Origin: VXOI01 sp965261945
Lineage (GTDB): Bacteria > Chloroflexota > Dehalococcoidia > Lucifugimonadales > UBA3495
Length of the DNA stretch: 64,000 bases
Assembly (NCBI GenBank): GCA_965261945.1
Contig: CBDHEF010000002.1
Coordinates: forward strand, 1,488,001-1,552,000
Direction of reading: 5' to 3'
Below are positions 52,076-60,993 of this stretch, piece after piece. A program made the position numbers and the translations under genes. The notes beneath the pieces are model-generated. The model ran no database searches. It was not told the origin of the DNA and was given only the letters and a program-made list of their open reading frames with translations. The stretch's first letter is position 1. Each line of letters begins with the position of its first letter.

Positions 52076-52097
52076 GCCCCGGTTGAGTAACCGGGGC
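52076..52097 (+). terminator. Orphan intrinsic terminator
   Basis: GCCCCGGTT-GAGT-AACCGGGGC, a perfect 9-bp stem, then CTTTTC. No rightward gene ends nearby (the closest is the rhomboid gene 1.3 kb upstream), so it may be left from a lost gene or shield the ATP-grasp operon from upstream transcription. Confidence 0.65.
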
Positions 52098-52145
52098 CTT
52101 TTCGTTAACCCCCCCGTAACATTTGCGCTATAGAATCATTGAAGA

Positions 52146-53564
52146 ATGCAATGCCCAAGACTATTGGGAAGGATTGGTGTCTTGGTAACCAGCACTCTTT
52201 CCAAGCCTGTCAAGTTCTATAGCGAGTGGCAAGACCCGGACGGTCAGGTTAGGCCCCATTACGCCAGACTGGCAGAGGCTGCCGAGTCCCTGGGTTCAGA
52301 CGCGCTGGCGCAACGGTGGAGCAGCGCACGCCGGCGGGTGGACCTGGATGCCGTCACTTTCTATCTCGACCCTGGCAGCTACCGGCCCATGCCCACCGAC
52401 TTCATGCCCCGGGTGATTCCGCTGGAGCACTGGGAGACCATTGCCGTCGGCGTCTCGCAACGTATTCGCGCCATCAACCGCTTCCTGGCTGACCTGTACA
52501 ACGGCGGGCAGGACGTGGTGCCCGATGAAGTGATTTACACCTCCCAGTATTTCTACCCCGAAGCCCAGGGATTCCGCCCTCCCAAGGATGTTTTCGTTCA
52601 CATCTATGGCATCGACCTGGTGCATCTGGGAGATGGCCGCTATGTGATCCTGGAAGACAACCTGCGCATCCCGTCCGGCATTTCCTATCAACTGAAATCC
52701 GTGGCGATGGCGGCTGAGTTGTTCCCTGAGTTTCCCCAGGGATACGACATACTGCCCTACGACATCCGCGACGCCTACATGGGTATGTTTCATTCCCTGA
52801 CCGGCAACCCCGACCCGGTGTGCGTACTGCTTACCGACGGCAAGTATGGCTCTGCATTCTTCGAGCATCGCTACCTGTCCGACCTGCTGGGGATTCCACT
52901 GGTGGAGGGGCCGGACCTGTACGTCGGCCAGGACGGCCGGGTGTATGCCAGGACGCTGGACCAGGACATTGCGGTGGACGTGATCTACCGCCGGGTGGAA
53001 GATTTGGACCTGTTCGTCCCCGGTCTGCGCAATGCCTATCTGGAGGGCAAGGTTGCTCTGGTAAACGGCATCGGCACTGGCGCAGCCGACGACAAGCTGG
53101 TGTTCCTATGGGTGCCACAGATGATAGAGCGGTACTTGAGCGAGAAGCCGGTGTTGGAGCAGGCCCGCAGCTACAACCTGGCCGAAGCCGAAAGTCGGCG
53201 CTACGTGCTGGAGAACCTGGATGACCTCGTCATCAAGACCCGTCAGGGATACGGCGGCCTGGGGGTTTTCGTCATGCCAGATCTGGGCGAGTCCTACAAG
53301 GCCCGGGTCGCCAACAACATACTGCAAAATCCTCTCATGTTCATAGCGCAAGAGACTTTGGACTTTTCCAAGCACTTGGTCTTTAATGATGAGAATGGCA
53401 GAATGGACTCCCACCACATTGACCTCCGGGTGTTCGCCGTCCAGAGCGGCGACGGCAGCGTTTCGGCATTCCCCGGCGGTCTGACCAGGGTGGCCCAGTT
53501 CGGCAGCAGAATCACGAACAACTCTTCCGGTGGTCTATGCAAACCAACGTGGGTAGTCCGATAG
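52146..53564 (+). CDS. Circularly permuted ATP-grasp type 2 protein
   Basis: 472-residue member of the circularly permuted ATP-grasp group (COG2308, DUF404/DUF407), predicted to form amide bonds between amino acids. 'YLDPGSYRPMPTDFMPRVIP' and 'IRAINRFLADLYNGGQDVVP' open the domain; 'YVILEDNLRIPSGISYQL' and 'DLVIKTRQGYGGLGVFVMPD' are nucleotide-binding elements, and 'DLRVFAVQSGDGSVSAFPGG' lies near the end. ATG 52146 sits 9 nt after a TAGAAT box; TTG 52182, with GGAAGGA ahead, would remove 12 residues and is an alternative start. First gene of a three-gene operon with transglutaminase and alpha-E genes, the established genomic association for this family. Confidence 0.88.
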   Translation: MQCPRLLGRIGVLVTSTLSKPVKFYSEWQDPDGQVRPHYARLAEAAESLGSDALAQRWSSARRRVDLDAVTFYLDPGSYRPMPTDFMPRVIPLEHWETIAVGVSQRIRAINRFLADLYNGGQDVVPDEVIYTSQYFYPEAQGFRPPKDVFVHIYGIDLVHLGDGRYVILEDNLRIPSGISYQLKSVAMAAELFPEFPQGYDILPYDIRDAYMGMFHSLTGNPDPVCVLLTDGKYGSAFFEHRYLSDLLGIPLVEGPDLYVGQDGRVYARTLDQDIAVDVIYRRVEDLDLFVPGLRNAYLEGKVALVNGIGTGAADDKLVFLWVPQMIERYLSEKPVLEQARSYNLAEAESRRYVLENLDDLVIKTRQGYGGLGVFVMPDLGESYKARVANNILQNPLMFIAQETLDFSKHLVFNDENGRMDSHHIDLRVFAVQSGDGSVSAFPGGLTRVAQFGSRITNNSSGGLCKPTWVVR

Positions 53565-54493
53565 AAACCGTGACCGCGTCCTACATATACGCGGTAAAAT
53601 ACGGTTACTCTGATACGGTGCTCCACAACGACAATCAGCTCAGAATCATCCCCAGGGACGGTGAGGGGCAGTTCCAGGAGGAAACGCAGGTGTGGTCGGT
53701 CCCAGCGGGCCGCGGCGTGGACTACCAGGACCGCTTCGGTAACCGGGTGCGGCGCCTCAGGGTGGTTGAGCCCCATTCCACATTCATAGTCGCCGCCGCA
53801 GGAAGGGTGAGCCTTTCCGCCAAATCCCCTAATGAAGCCGACATCCTCATAGCGGACCTCCGGGAACTGCCGGAGAGCTTCGAGTACACGGCTTTGTCAC
53901 CCCTTGTAAACCCCGACACCGTCTCCGCCATGGCATCCGACATTGCGGGGGGTGAAGGCCACCTGTTGGTTGCAGTGAACAAAGTCGTGCAGTGGGTGTA
54001 CGAAAACATCCTCTACAGGCGCGGAACGACCTCAGTCGGCACCACCGCCGATCAGGTCCTGACGGCAGGCGAGGGAGTCTGCCAGGACAAGACCCACCTG
54101 GCGCTGGGGATGCTGCGGGCCCTGAAGATTCCATGCCGCTACGCCAGCGGTCTCATAACCGGCCAAACCGGCGAGACTCACTCCTGGGTGGAGTTCTACC
54201 ATCCCAACGGCGGCTGGCTGGGGGCCGATCCCACCAGAGGACGATTCTTGCCTTCGGCCTGGGATTATGTGAAGTTGTGCGTAGGCCGGGATTACACCGA
54301 TGTTTCGCCCGTCACAGGCTCCTTCCTGTCCAAGGGAGGGGCCAAAGACATTGCGGCCATTTGCCACGTCACACTGGGAGGCGCTCAACCGACCCTGGGG
54401 GACGCGCTGGAACTGCTGGAAAAGGCTTACGTAGTGCAGAACGAAGCTGGCTCCACCGCCATACCCACTGAGAGACCTGAGAGGGACAGATGA
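53537..54493 (+). CDS. Transglutaminase-like cysteine protease
   Basis: 318 residues, beginning with the bacterial transglutaminase N-terminal domain ('YAVKYGYSDTVLHNDNQLRI') and followed by the core with Cys182 (GEGVCQDKTH), His215 (ETHSWVEF) and Asp231 (GADPT), a complete triad. It overlaps the ATP-grasp gene by 28 nt and the alpha-E gene by 4 nt (ATGA). In such operons it is thought to process or cross-link the peptide product made by the ATP-grasp enzyme; this is inference from published genome-context work on amidoligases. No signal peptide. Confidence 0.9.
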   Translation: MQTNVGSPIETVTASYIYAVKYGYSDTVLHNDNQLRIIPRDGEGQFQEETQVWSVPAGRGVDYQDRFGNRVRRLRVVEPHSTFIVAAAGRVSLSAKSPNEADILIADLRELPESFEYTALSPLVNPDTVSAMASDIAGGEGHLLVAVNKVVQWVYENILYRRGTTSVGTTADQVLTAGEGVCQDKTHLALGMLRALKIPCRYASGLITGQTGETHSWVEFYHPNGGWLGADPTRGRFLPSAWDYVKLCVGRDYTDVSPVTGSFLSKGGAKDIAAICHVTLGGAQPTLGDALELLEKAYVVQNEAGSTAIPTERPERDR

Positions 54494-55023
54494 CCGAGAG
54501 CACGGATTCAAGGACGATTGCATCGGGCGGAAACCGCTGGATTACAGACTCCCGCGTTTACAACCTGGTATGGCTGGGCCGCTGGATCGAGCGGGCCCAG
54601 ACCATCGCCAGGGTGGTGCGTTGGGCATCGCAACAGGACGTTACCGGCGGTCAGCCTGACCTGGAAACCGTCCTCGGAATGGCGGCCAGCATCCGGGGGG
54701 TCGTGGTAGGCCCGGACGACACCGCCCTCGAAATGATGCTCACCCGCGACAGCGGAGCATCGCTCAGGGGCTGCCTGGTGGCCGCCCGGTTTAACGCAAC
54801 TCACGTAGCTCCCGTGGAGGTCATACAGGTCATCGGCGCGGCCATCGAACTCATGGACTCAGTCGCCGAGCCAATCACAACATCCGAGGAGGTGGTGGAA
54901 CTGATGGATGAGGTGCTGCCCGCCCTTGAGCACCTGCATTCCGCCATTGAAGAGGCCTGGTTCCACACCGCGCCGCTGTCCGAGGAAGAGGTCTACCGGC
55001 GCTTCGTACAGCAGCAGCAGTAG
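54490..55023 (+). CDS. Alpha-E domain protein (DUF403)
   Basis: 177-residue all-helical alpha-E protein (COG2307) with the signature 'VYNLVWLGRWIERAQTIARV' near residue 25. Full-length members have about 310 residues; this one carries only the first half plus a short end ('EEEVYRRFVQQQQ'), so it is a compact form. Always linked to the circularly permuted ATP-grasp and transglutaminase genes, as here. Biochemical role unknown. Confidence 0.85.
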   Translation: MTESTDSRTIASGGNRWITDSRVYNLVWLGRWIERAQTIARVVRWASQQDVTGGQPDLETVLGMAASIRGVVVGPDDTALEMMLTRDSGASLRGCLVAARFNATHVAPVEVIQVIGAAIELMDSVAEPITTSEEVVELMDEVLPALEHLHSAIEEAWFHTAPLSEEEVYRRFVQQQQ

Positions 55024-55087
55024 CCACCTCAGAAGCCATTCGCGATGCCGGAGCCCACCACCGTCTCCGGTTGTACTCTGCCCTCGG

Positions 55088-56155
55088 CTATACTTTGGCG
55101 GGCTTCCGGCGCAACGGAGCGCTGACTTCGTGCATATATCCCAGGATTTCCCGCTGGGACTGCCAGAATCCCGTCTCGTGGTATGGGATTCCCCTTTCGA
55201 GGCAAAAAGCCTTGACCACCTCGCGGGCGTCTTTCAGGCGGTTGCGGGGCATATTGGGGAACAGATGGTGTTCAATCTGGAAGTTCAGCCCGCCGTAGGC
55301 GTAGTCAATGACCGGGTTGGGCAGAACATCGCGGGAGGTTATTATCTGCTGCCGCATATAGTCCAGATGGGTGCCCGGTTCCAGCACCGGCATACCCTTG
55401 TGGTTGGGAGCGAAAACCGAGCCCATGTGCAGCCCGGCCAGGGCGCGATGCACCACGATGAACAGCGCAGCCTGCCAAGCGGGCAGGAATACGAACAGTA
55501 TTGCCAGGTACAGCGCGATTCCTGTCAGAATGACCGTTGCCTCGGCCACGTGATAGCGCACTTGCCCCCGGCGCGCCAGGTAAGCCAGACCGCCTCCCAC
55601 CAGACTTAACGACGTCAGCAACAGCATGGGATAGAAGAGGAACGCTTGGTATTTGACCAAGAGTCGCCCCAATCCCCGGGCCTCGAGCGCCTGCCCTTCG
55701 GTGAAGGCAAACACCGCGACCTCGATGTCGCCGTCCAAGTCCAGCTGATTGGGGTTGCGGTGGTGGGCGCTGTGCTTGTCCTGCCACCAACTGGGGCTCA
55801 TGCCAGTGACCAGCCCGGCCAGCAACATAAGCAGGTCGTTGTTGCGGGCTGACCGGAAAACCTGGCGGTGTCCGGAGTCGTGGCCTATGAAACCGAATTG
55901 GGCAAAGAGCGTCGCCAGGAACACGGCGTTGAGCATCTGCACCCATAGCTGGTCAAAGGCGACAATGACCGCAATTCCTGCGGCCAGCATGGCGAGCGCC
56001 AAGAAAATATTGACGGTGTAGTAGAAATACTGACGATCCAGCAGCCCTCTTTCGGCCACCAGGCGCCTGAGTTGCAGATACTCCTTGCTACCTTCGTTGC
56101 GGGCCGACTCTTCCACCGCCGCGTCGAGATACTCACGATTGGAGGGTACGTTCAA
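55088..56155 (-). CDS. Fatty acid desaturase, front-end/acyl-lipid type
   Basis: 355-residue membrane di-iron desaturase. Three His boxes: H92-D-S-G-H96, 'WWQDKHSAHHRNPNQLD' with His128, His131 and His132, and 'GGLNFQIEHHLFP' with Gln293, His296 and His297. The Gln in box 3 (QIEHH) is the mark of front-end (delta-5/delta-6-type) and related acyl-lipid desaturases. No fused cytochrome b5 domain, so an external ferredoxin-like donor is expected. Four to six membrane helices. The start is a TTG with weak ribosome site, and no better Met is available. Confidence 0.92.
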   Translation of the reverse strand: MNVPSNREYLDAAVEESARNEGSKEYLQLRRLVAERGLLDRQYFYYTVNIFLALAMLAAGIAVIVAFDQLWVQMLNAVFLATLFAQFGFIGHDSGHRQVFRSARNNDLLMLLAGLVTGMSPSWWQDKHSAHHRNPNQLDLDGDIEVAVFAFTEGQALEARGLGRLLVKYQAFLFYPMLLLTSLSLVGGGLAYLARRGQVRYHVAEATVILTGIALYLAILFVFLPAWQAALFIVVHRALAGLHMGSVFAPNHKGMPVLEPGTHLDYMRQQIITSRDVLPNPVIDYAYGGLNFQIEHHLFPNMPRNRLKDAREVVKAFCLERGIPYHETGFWQSQREILGYMHEVSAPLRRKPAKV

Positions 56156-56253
56156 AACTCTTGGGATGACTCTCTGAGTAGCTATGACAAAATCTCCGCT
56201 TCTACGCTCGGCCTTACGACTGCGTCCCGCGCCGCAGTCTGTGTTTTGCGGAA

Positions 56254-57054
56254 TTAAGCCGCCGCAACCTTGTCGGCTTCCTCGCGGATGAGCGCCGCCG
56301 ACTCCCGCAGCGAGTTCAGCACGATGGTCGGCGGGGCCGGAGCGACCGAGGTATAGTTGACGCCCATGCTCAACAACTCCTGCGGCGTGAGACGCAGCGA
56401 CGAGTGGTTGACCGGAATGTAGACCTTGGCCTTGCCCACGGAGTTTATCCGCGCCGCCAAGTCAACGAAGGTCTGGCGCAGCCGCGGGTCGTTGGGGTCG
56501 GTCATTCCCAGGGCGGTCGAAATGTCCGTGGGGCCCAGCGAAATGATGTCCACGCCGTCCACCGCGGCGATTTCTTCGAGTTCGTCCAGGCCCCTCTTGT
56601 CTTCAGTCATTATGATGAGGAGTATCTCTGCGTTGGAGGTCCTCATGTGCTCCGTCCAGGGAGTGGAGCCGTAGCCCGCGGCGCGGGTGCTGCCGGCGCC
56701 GCCCCGCTCACCTTCCGGCGGGTAGCGCACAGCGGCCACGGCCCTCCTCGCCCCTTCTGCGCCTTCAATATGCGGCACCTGGATTCCCTGCGCCCCCGCG
56801 TCCAGCAGCCGCAGGATGGTCTTGGGGTTGTTTTCGGGCACCCGCACGATGGGGGTGATACCGCACAGGTCGGCCACGCGAATCATCTCGCCCACCATCT
56901 GCATATCAAAGACGGAGTGCTCCATGTCGATGAAGGCCCCGTCGAATCCGGCCGCGGCGATGATTTCCACCACCGCCGGGTCGGCGAACCCGACGTGGCT
57001 GACGATGGCCAACCCGCCCTCCCGCATCACGCGCTTGACCCGATTCTCTTTCAT
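56254..57054 (-). CDS. HpcH/HpaI aldolase family protein
   Basis: TIM-barrel aldolase of 266 residues, a paralogue of the protein at 17473. 'AAGFDGAFIDMEHSVFDMQM' near 38-57 holds the DxEH motif, 'PIVRVPENNPKTILRLLDAG' the substrate Arg, 'GAQGIQVPHIEGAEGAR' the following strand, and 'ISLGPTDISTALGM' the metal-binding end. The ATG at 57054 is preceded by GAGG, 9 nt away. Monocistronic; substrate probably a 4-hydroxy-2-keto acid. Confidence 0.88.
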   Translation of the reverse strand: MKENRVKRVMREGGLAIVSHVGFADPAVVEIIAAAGFDGAFIDMEHSVFDMQMVGEMIRVADLCGITPIVRVPENNPKTILRLLDAGAQGIQVPHIEGAEGARRAVAAVRYPPEGERGGAGSTRAAGYGSTPWTEHMRTSNAEILLIIMTEDKRGLDELEEIAAVDGVDIISLGPTDISTALGMTDPNDPRLRQTFVDLAARINSVGKAKVYIPVNHSSLRLTPQELLSMGVNYTSVAPAPPTIVLNSLRESAALIREEADKVAAA

Positions 57055-57185
57055 GGCATCAGACCTCAATTGGTGTCAGGATGTCCGGGGCTGCCTGAGC
57101 AGTGTAGATAGGGCGGCGCAACCCTGTCAAACCTACCACAGTTCAGGAGCGCTACCGACGCTGGGGCGGAACGCTGACCTCCACT

Positions 57186-57932
57186 TCATCGCCAACGGCA
57201 ACCACGCCCGGCGCCTCCACCACGCCGTACACGCCGAAGTAGGGGGCGCGGACAGCGGGGGCGGTAGGTCAGCAGGAGCCGGGGAGTGTCGAAGTCGCGC
57301 TGGCCGGTGTCGGGGTCTACGGTGGTGATGGCGCAGCGGGGGTCAGGCGCCACCAGACGAAGCCGCAACTCCGGGCCGATGGCAAGAACGCCGCCCAGCC
57401 AGAAATCTTCTTCGTGGGCAGAGCATCCTTCGAGAAGAAAGTTGGGGCGGAAGCGCCGGGCCTCGAACTCTTTGGCCCCGTTGGTTCGCTGTTCCAGGAG
57501 TTCAATCGAGGCTTGGGAAAGCAGCGATATGGGGTATTCGTCGAAGGATAGTCCGGCCTCGTCGGTCTTGACCAATCGCACCGGGCCGCCGCAAAGGCGG
57601 GATAGCGCGTCGTTCCATCCTCCGTTGACCACCCTGCCGGGAACCGGGCGGCCCCAGATTGTAGTCCGCATCGGCTCGCCGGGTTCGACATTCCCAGAAA
57701 TTTCGTCGCCCTCGGGAAAAATCAACGTCAGTTGCTCGGATTCCACGTTATAGGCGGAGAAAACCCGTGCCAACTGCGGGCGCTGGCGCTGTGTCAGAAG
57801 GCGCCCGCCGCCGTCGACGAGGTGAAAGCGGCGGTCTTCCTCGATTCCTGACGGCCCCACCGTAACCGAGGTTCTGGTCTGCAACCCCAGTGACTTGACC
57901 GCAACCGTGTAGATGGCGCTAATGCTGGGCAA
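57186..57932 (-). CDS. MOSC domain protein with a C-terminal frameshift
   Basis: MOSC_N beta barrel plus MOSC domain, as in YiiM/mARC-like proteins that carry sulfur or reduce N-hydroxylated compounds. 'AIYTVAVKSLGLQTRTSVTV' and 'EEDRRFHLVDGGGRLLTQRQ' start the chain, 'FDEYPISLLSQASIELLEQR' lies mid-chain, and Cys200 in 'DPRCAITTVDPDTGQRDFD' is the sulfur-carrying Cys. The listed frame ends in a low-complexity Arg-rich tail. A different frame continues with 'APYFGVYGVVEAPGVVAVGD' and 'EVEVSVPPQRR', stopping at 57152-57154, as in intact relatives. An extra base in the run of five G at 57242-57246 explains the shift. Confidence 0.8.
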   Translation of the reverse strand: MPSISAIYTVAVKSLGLQTRTSVTVGPSGIEEDRRFHLVDGGGRLLTQRQRPQLARVFSAYNVESEQLTLIFPEGDEISGNVEPGEPMRTTIWGRPVPGRVVNGGWNDALSRLCGGPVRLVKTDEAGLSFDEYPISLLSQASIELLEQRTNGAKEFEARRFRPNFLLEGCSAHEEDFWLGGVLAIGPELRLRLVAPDPRCAITTVDPDTGQRDFDTPRLLLTYRPRCPRPLLRRVRRGGGAGRGCRWR

Positions 57933-57957
57933 TTTACCAGTCCTGTCTCAGGCTGCG

Positions 57958-59346
57958 CTATTCCGGGAGACCCGGCCTCCGGCCCAGGGTCACCTCGATT
58001 TCTGCCGTCTGCCCGTCCCGGAGCACCGCAAAGATTGCTGCGTCGCCTGGACTGTAATTGTAGGTCAAATGGGCAATGAGCTCGTTGGACCCGGCGACAT
58101 AATAGCCACCGATGGCGACTATTATGTCGCCGCCCGAAGGGTAGTCTACACCATTTATTTCGACCGTGGACTCCGAGGCTCGCAACCCGGCCTTGTCTGC
58201 GGGGCTGCCGTCAACGGTGAACACAACCAGCGCGCCCCTGGCGCCTTCGGGCAGGTCCATTTCATCGGAGTAGGCAGTGCTCACCGTAGTGACGCTGACC
58301 CCCAGCCAGGGGTAGTTGAACTCGCCATTATCAATCAGGGACGGCACCACCCGGCGGGCGATGTTGATTGGCACGGCCATGCCGACGCCGGAGAAGTTCC
58401 CCGTGTCGCTAATAATCTGCGTGTTGATTCCGATGACCCGTCCCAGCCGGTCCAGCAGGGGGCCGCCGGAGTTGCCGGGGTTGATTGCCGAGTCGGTCTG
58501 AATAACTTCGGGAATGGTGAACTGGCCTTGACCCCGGATGTTGCGTCCAACGGCGCTGACTATGCCGGACGTCATGGTGAACTCCTGTCCGAAAGGCGCC
58601 CCAATCGCCACCGACAGTTGGCCCACTCGAACTTGGCTGCTGTCGCCCAGCGGCGCAGGCTGTAGATCCCAGTCGCCATCCGCCAGCTTGATCACCGCCA
58701 GATCGGAATGGGGGTCGCTGCCGACCACGGTGGCCTTTCCTTCCCTGGAGTCGGCAAAAATAACCGTCACTTCGTCCGTTACGCCTGCTGCCGTATCGAC
58801 GACGTGATGGTTGGTCACTATGTGGCCTTCGCTGTCCCATACGAATCCTGAGCCCGACCCCCAAAGGATGCTATCGGGAATTCCGGGGATAGTCCTCAAT
58901 GATTCGCTCACCGGGTTGGCGACGCGGATGTATACCACGGAGGGAAGGGCCCTTTCGTATATGCCAAAAAGGACATCCTCGAAAGCTGCCACCATTTGCT
59001 CAGAACTGATGACCAAGCCGTCAGGAAGAGCATTCTCAGGCGCTGCCGTCGCCGATGAGGCCGCGGGACTAGCAGGTTGCGGGACGGTATTTTCAGGCGC
59101 AGGAGTCTCTAAATTTGACACGGCGATAGACGCCGCGGATGGAAGCGGCGTTGCCCCCCCTGCGCCACCTTCCCCGTTCAGACGCGGCGTACTGGTGGGA
59201 GCCGGGTTCAGCAAGGGAGATGACTCTGCGCCTGGACGCGCCTGGGTGGGATCCGAGCCGCTGCAAGCCGTCAGGATTAGCGCCAATAGTCCAAGGGTCA
59301 GCAATACAACCACCCAAGGAATAGAAAGGACAACCCGCTTCCTCAT
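57958..59346 (-). CDS. HtrA/DegP-like serine protease lipoprotein
   Basis: Trypsin-like protease with C-terminal PDZ domain, exported as a lipoprotein (Cys28 in LTAC), 462 residues from the ATG at 59346. A Pro/Ala-rich linker runs to about 115. Catalytic triad: His181 (TNHHVVD), Asp215 (HSDLAVIKL), Ser293 (GNSGGPLL). 'YPWLGVSVTTVSTAYSDEMD' starts the PDZ region, with 'SPADKAGLR' and 'GGDIIVAIGG'. It would degrade or refold damaged proteins outside the cytoplasmic membrane. Divergent from the NfeD-stomatin pair, which is also a membrane protease system; the 237-bp gap may hold both promoters. Confidence 0.92.
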   Translation of the reverse strand: MRKRVVLSIPWVVVLLTLGLLALILTACSGSDPTQARPGAESSPLLNPAPTSTPRLNGEGGAGGATPLPSAASIAVSNLETPAPENTVPQPASPAASSATAAPENALPDGLVISSEQMVAAFEDVLFGIYERALPSVVYIRVANPVSESLRTIPGIPDSILWGSGSGFVWDSEGHIVTNHHVVDTAAGVTDEVTVIFADSREGKATVVGSDPHSDLAVIKLADGDWDLQPAPLGDSSQVRVGQLSVAIGAPFGQEFTMTSGIVSAVGRNIRGQGQFTIPEVIQTDSAINPGNSGGPLLDRLGRVIGINTQIISDTGNFSGVGMAVPINIARRVVPSLIDNGEFNYPWLGVSVTTVSTAYSDEMDLPEGARGALVVFTVDGSPADKAGLRASESTVEINGVDYPSGGDIIVAIGGYYVAGSNELIAHLTYNYSPGDAAIFAVLRDGQTAEIEVTLGRRPGLPE

Positions 59347-59583
59347 TGCCAACAACTCCCGCAAAAAGCTTGTAGACTTTCTTACGTTCAAGGGGCACAA
59401 CCGGATTCTAAACCTCCCGGGCAGGGAGTTCTTGAATAAATCTTGAAGGGCCACTGATATGAAGCGGACCCAGGTTTCCGCCAGAGGAATCGGAGGACAA
59501 GCTGCCAAGCGTATAATCGACATAGAAACTTCGGGCATCCCGTGGGTGCAGCCGGTTGGTTTGGTGAGTAAGCGAGTTCCGCG

Positions 59584-60954
59584 ATGAAAAAAATCGTCCG
59601 TCTCCGGCGCTTCATTCTTGTGTGCTCCGCCCTCGCGGTATTGCTGGGGATGGCCGGGCCGCTGGTTGGTCAGGCTGCGGCACAGGAACCCGTTGGGCCG
59701 CACGTTTTGGTCATCACGGTCGACGGCGTGATAAATCCGGTCAAGGATCGCTACATCGCGCGGGCGCTGGCAGAAGCGCAGCAAACCGGCGCGGCGCTGC
59801 TGGTAATAAGGCTCGAAACCCCCGGCGGCCTTCTGACCTCAACGAGAGACATTGTGGAGCGGCTGCTGGGTTCGCCGCTGCCGACGGCTGTCTACGTTTA
59901 CCCTCGCGGGGCGCGGGCCGGTTCCGCCGGCACTTTCATCACCGCAGCGGCCAACTTCGCGGTGATGTCCCCCGGCTCAAACATTGGGGCGGCCACCCCG
60001 ATCTCATCCACAGGCCAGGACCTGGACGAAACACTGGCCAGCAAGGTGGAAAACGACGCCGCAGCCCTCATGCGCAGCATCGCCCAAGAACGGGGCCGCA
60101 ACGCAGAACTGCTGGAGGCCACCGTCCGTGAAGCCACATCTTACAGCGCGCAAGAGGCCGTGGCGGGCAACGTGGTGGACTTCATCGCCGAAGACCTGGA
60201 TGGCCTGCTGGCGCAACTGCACGGCCTTACAGCTCAGACTCCGCAGGGCCCCGTGACGCTGGAGACCGACGGCTTGCCCACACGCGAACTGGAAAAGAAT
60301 CTGCTGGAAACGCTGCTGGAATTCCTTGCCGATCCCAATGTCTCGTTCCTGTTGCTGAGCATCGGGGGGCTGGGAATAGTAATCGAGTTGTTCAACCCCG
60401 GACTGCTGGCGCCGGCGATAGTTGGCGTCATCTGCCTGATTCTCGCCTTCGTTGCATTGGGGAATCTGCCGGCCAACTGGGCAGGGGTGGCCTTGATTCT
60501 GCTGGCCATCGCGCTGGCCGCCGCGGAGGTGGTCGTGGCCGGGTTCGGAGTCCTGGGCATCGCCTCGGCGGTCAGCATGGTCCTCGGCGGGCTGCTGCTG
60601 TTTGCACAATTCGGCGACACCTCTCCCACGTTGCCACAACTGTCGGTGAACCGCTGGCTCATCGCCTCCGTCGGCATAGCCACGGGGACCAGCGTGATAT
60701 ACTTGGCCAGAGAGGCAGTGAAGTCGCGCCGGGAACGGCGAGCCGACGCTGAGGACTCCATGGTTGGAGAGACAGGTTCGGTCACCGTAACCCTGGATCC
60801 CAGGGGCGCAGTCCATGTAGTCAACGAAACCTGGACCGCCGTGAGTGCCGACGGCAGCCGCATAGACGCTGGGGAGCGGGTAAGGGTGACAGGGATAGAC
60901 GGCTTGGTGCTGACCGTCTCGCGCGGCGAGACGCCGGAAAGGAACGAACCATAA
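59584..60954 (+). CDS. NfeD family membrane serine protease
   Basis: 456-residue membrane-bound ClpP-class protease of the long NfeD type. Signal peptide or first helix (about 9-33), then the ClpP-like domain with Ser114 (RAGSAGTF) and Lys154 (ASKVENDAA), the Ser-Lys dyad spacing of archaeal NfeD. Four to five membrane helices follow (about 250-390), ending with a C-terminal OB-fold NfeD domain ('VGETGSVTVTLDPRGAVHV' to 'VRVTGIDGLVLTVSR'). Upstream of a stomatin gene by 39 nt, the conserved pair that cleaves stomatin in other organisms. Confidence 0.92.
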   Translation: MKKIVRLRRFILVCSALAVLLGMAGPLVGQAAAQEPVGPHVLVITVDGVINPVKDRYIARALAEAQQTGAALLVIRLETPGGLLTSTRDIVERLLGSPLPTAVYVYPRGARAGSAGTFITAAANFAVMSPGSNIGAATPISSTGQDLDETLASKVENDAAALMRSIAQERGRNAELLEATVREATSYSAQEAVAGNVVDFIAEDLDGLLAQLHGLTAQTPQGPVTLETDGLPTRELEKNLLETLLEFLADPNVSFLLLSIGGLGIVIELFNPGLLAPAIVGVICLILAFVALGNLPANWAGVALILLAIALAAAEVVVAGFGVLGIASAVSMVLGGLLLFAQFGDTSPTLPQLSVNRWLIASVGIATGTSVIYLAREAVKSRRERRADAEDSMVGETGSVTVTLDPRGAVHVVNETWTAVSADGSRIDAGERVRVTGIDGLVLTVSRGETPERNEP

Positions 60955-60993
60955 AGTCAATACCGCACGGACCTATACCGGAAGGAGGACATT

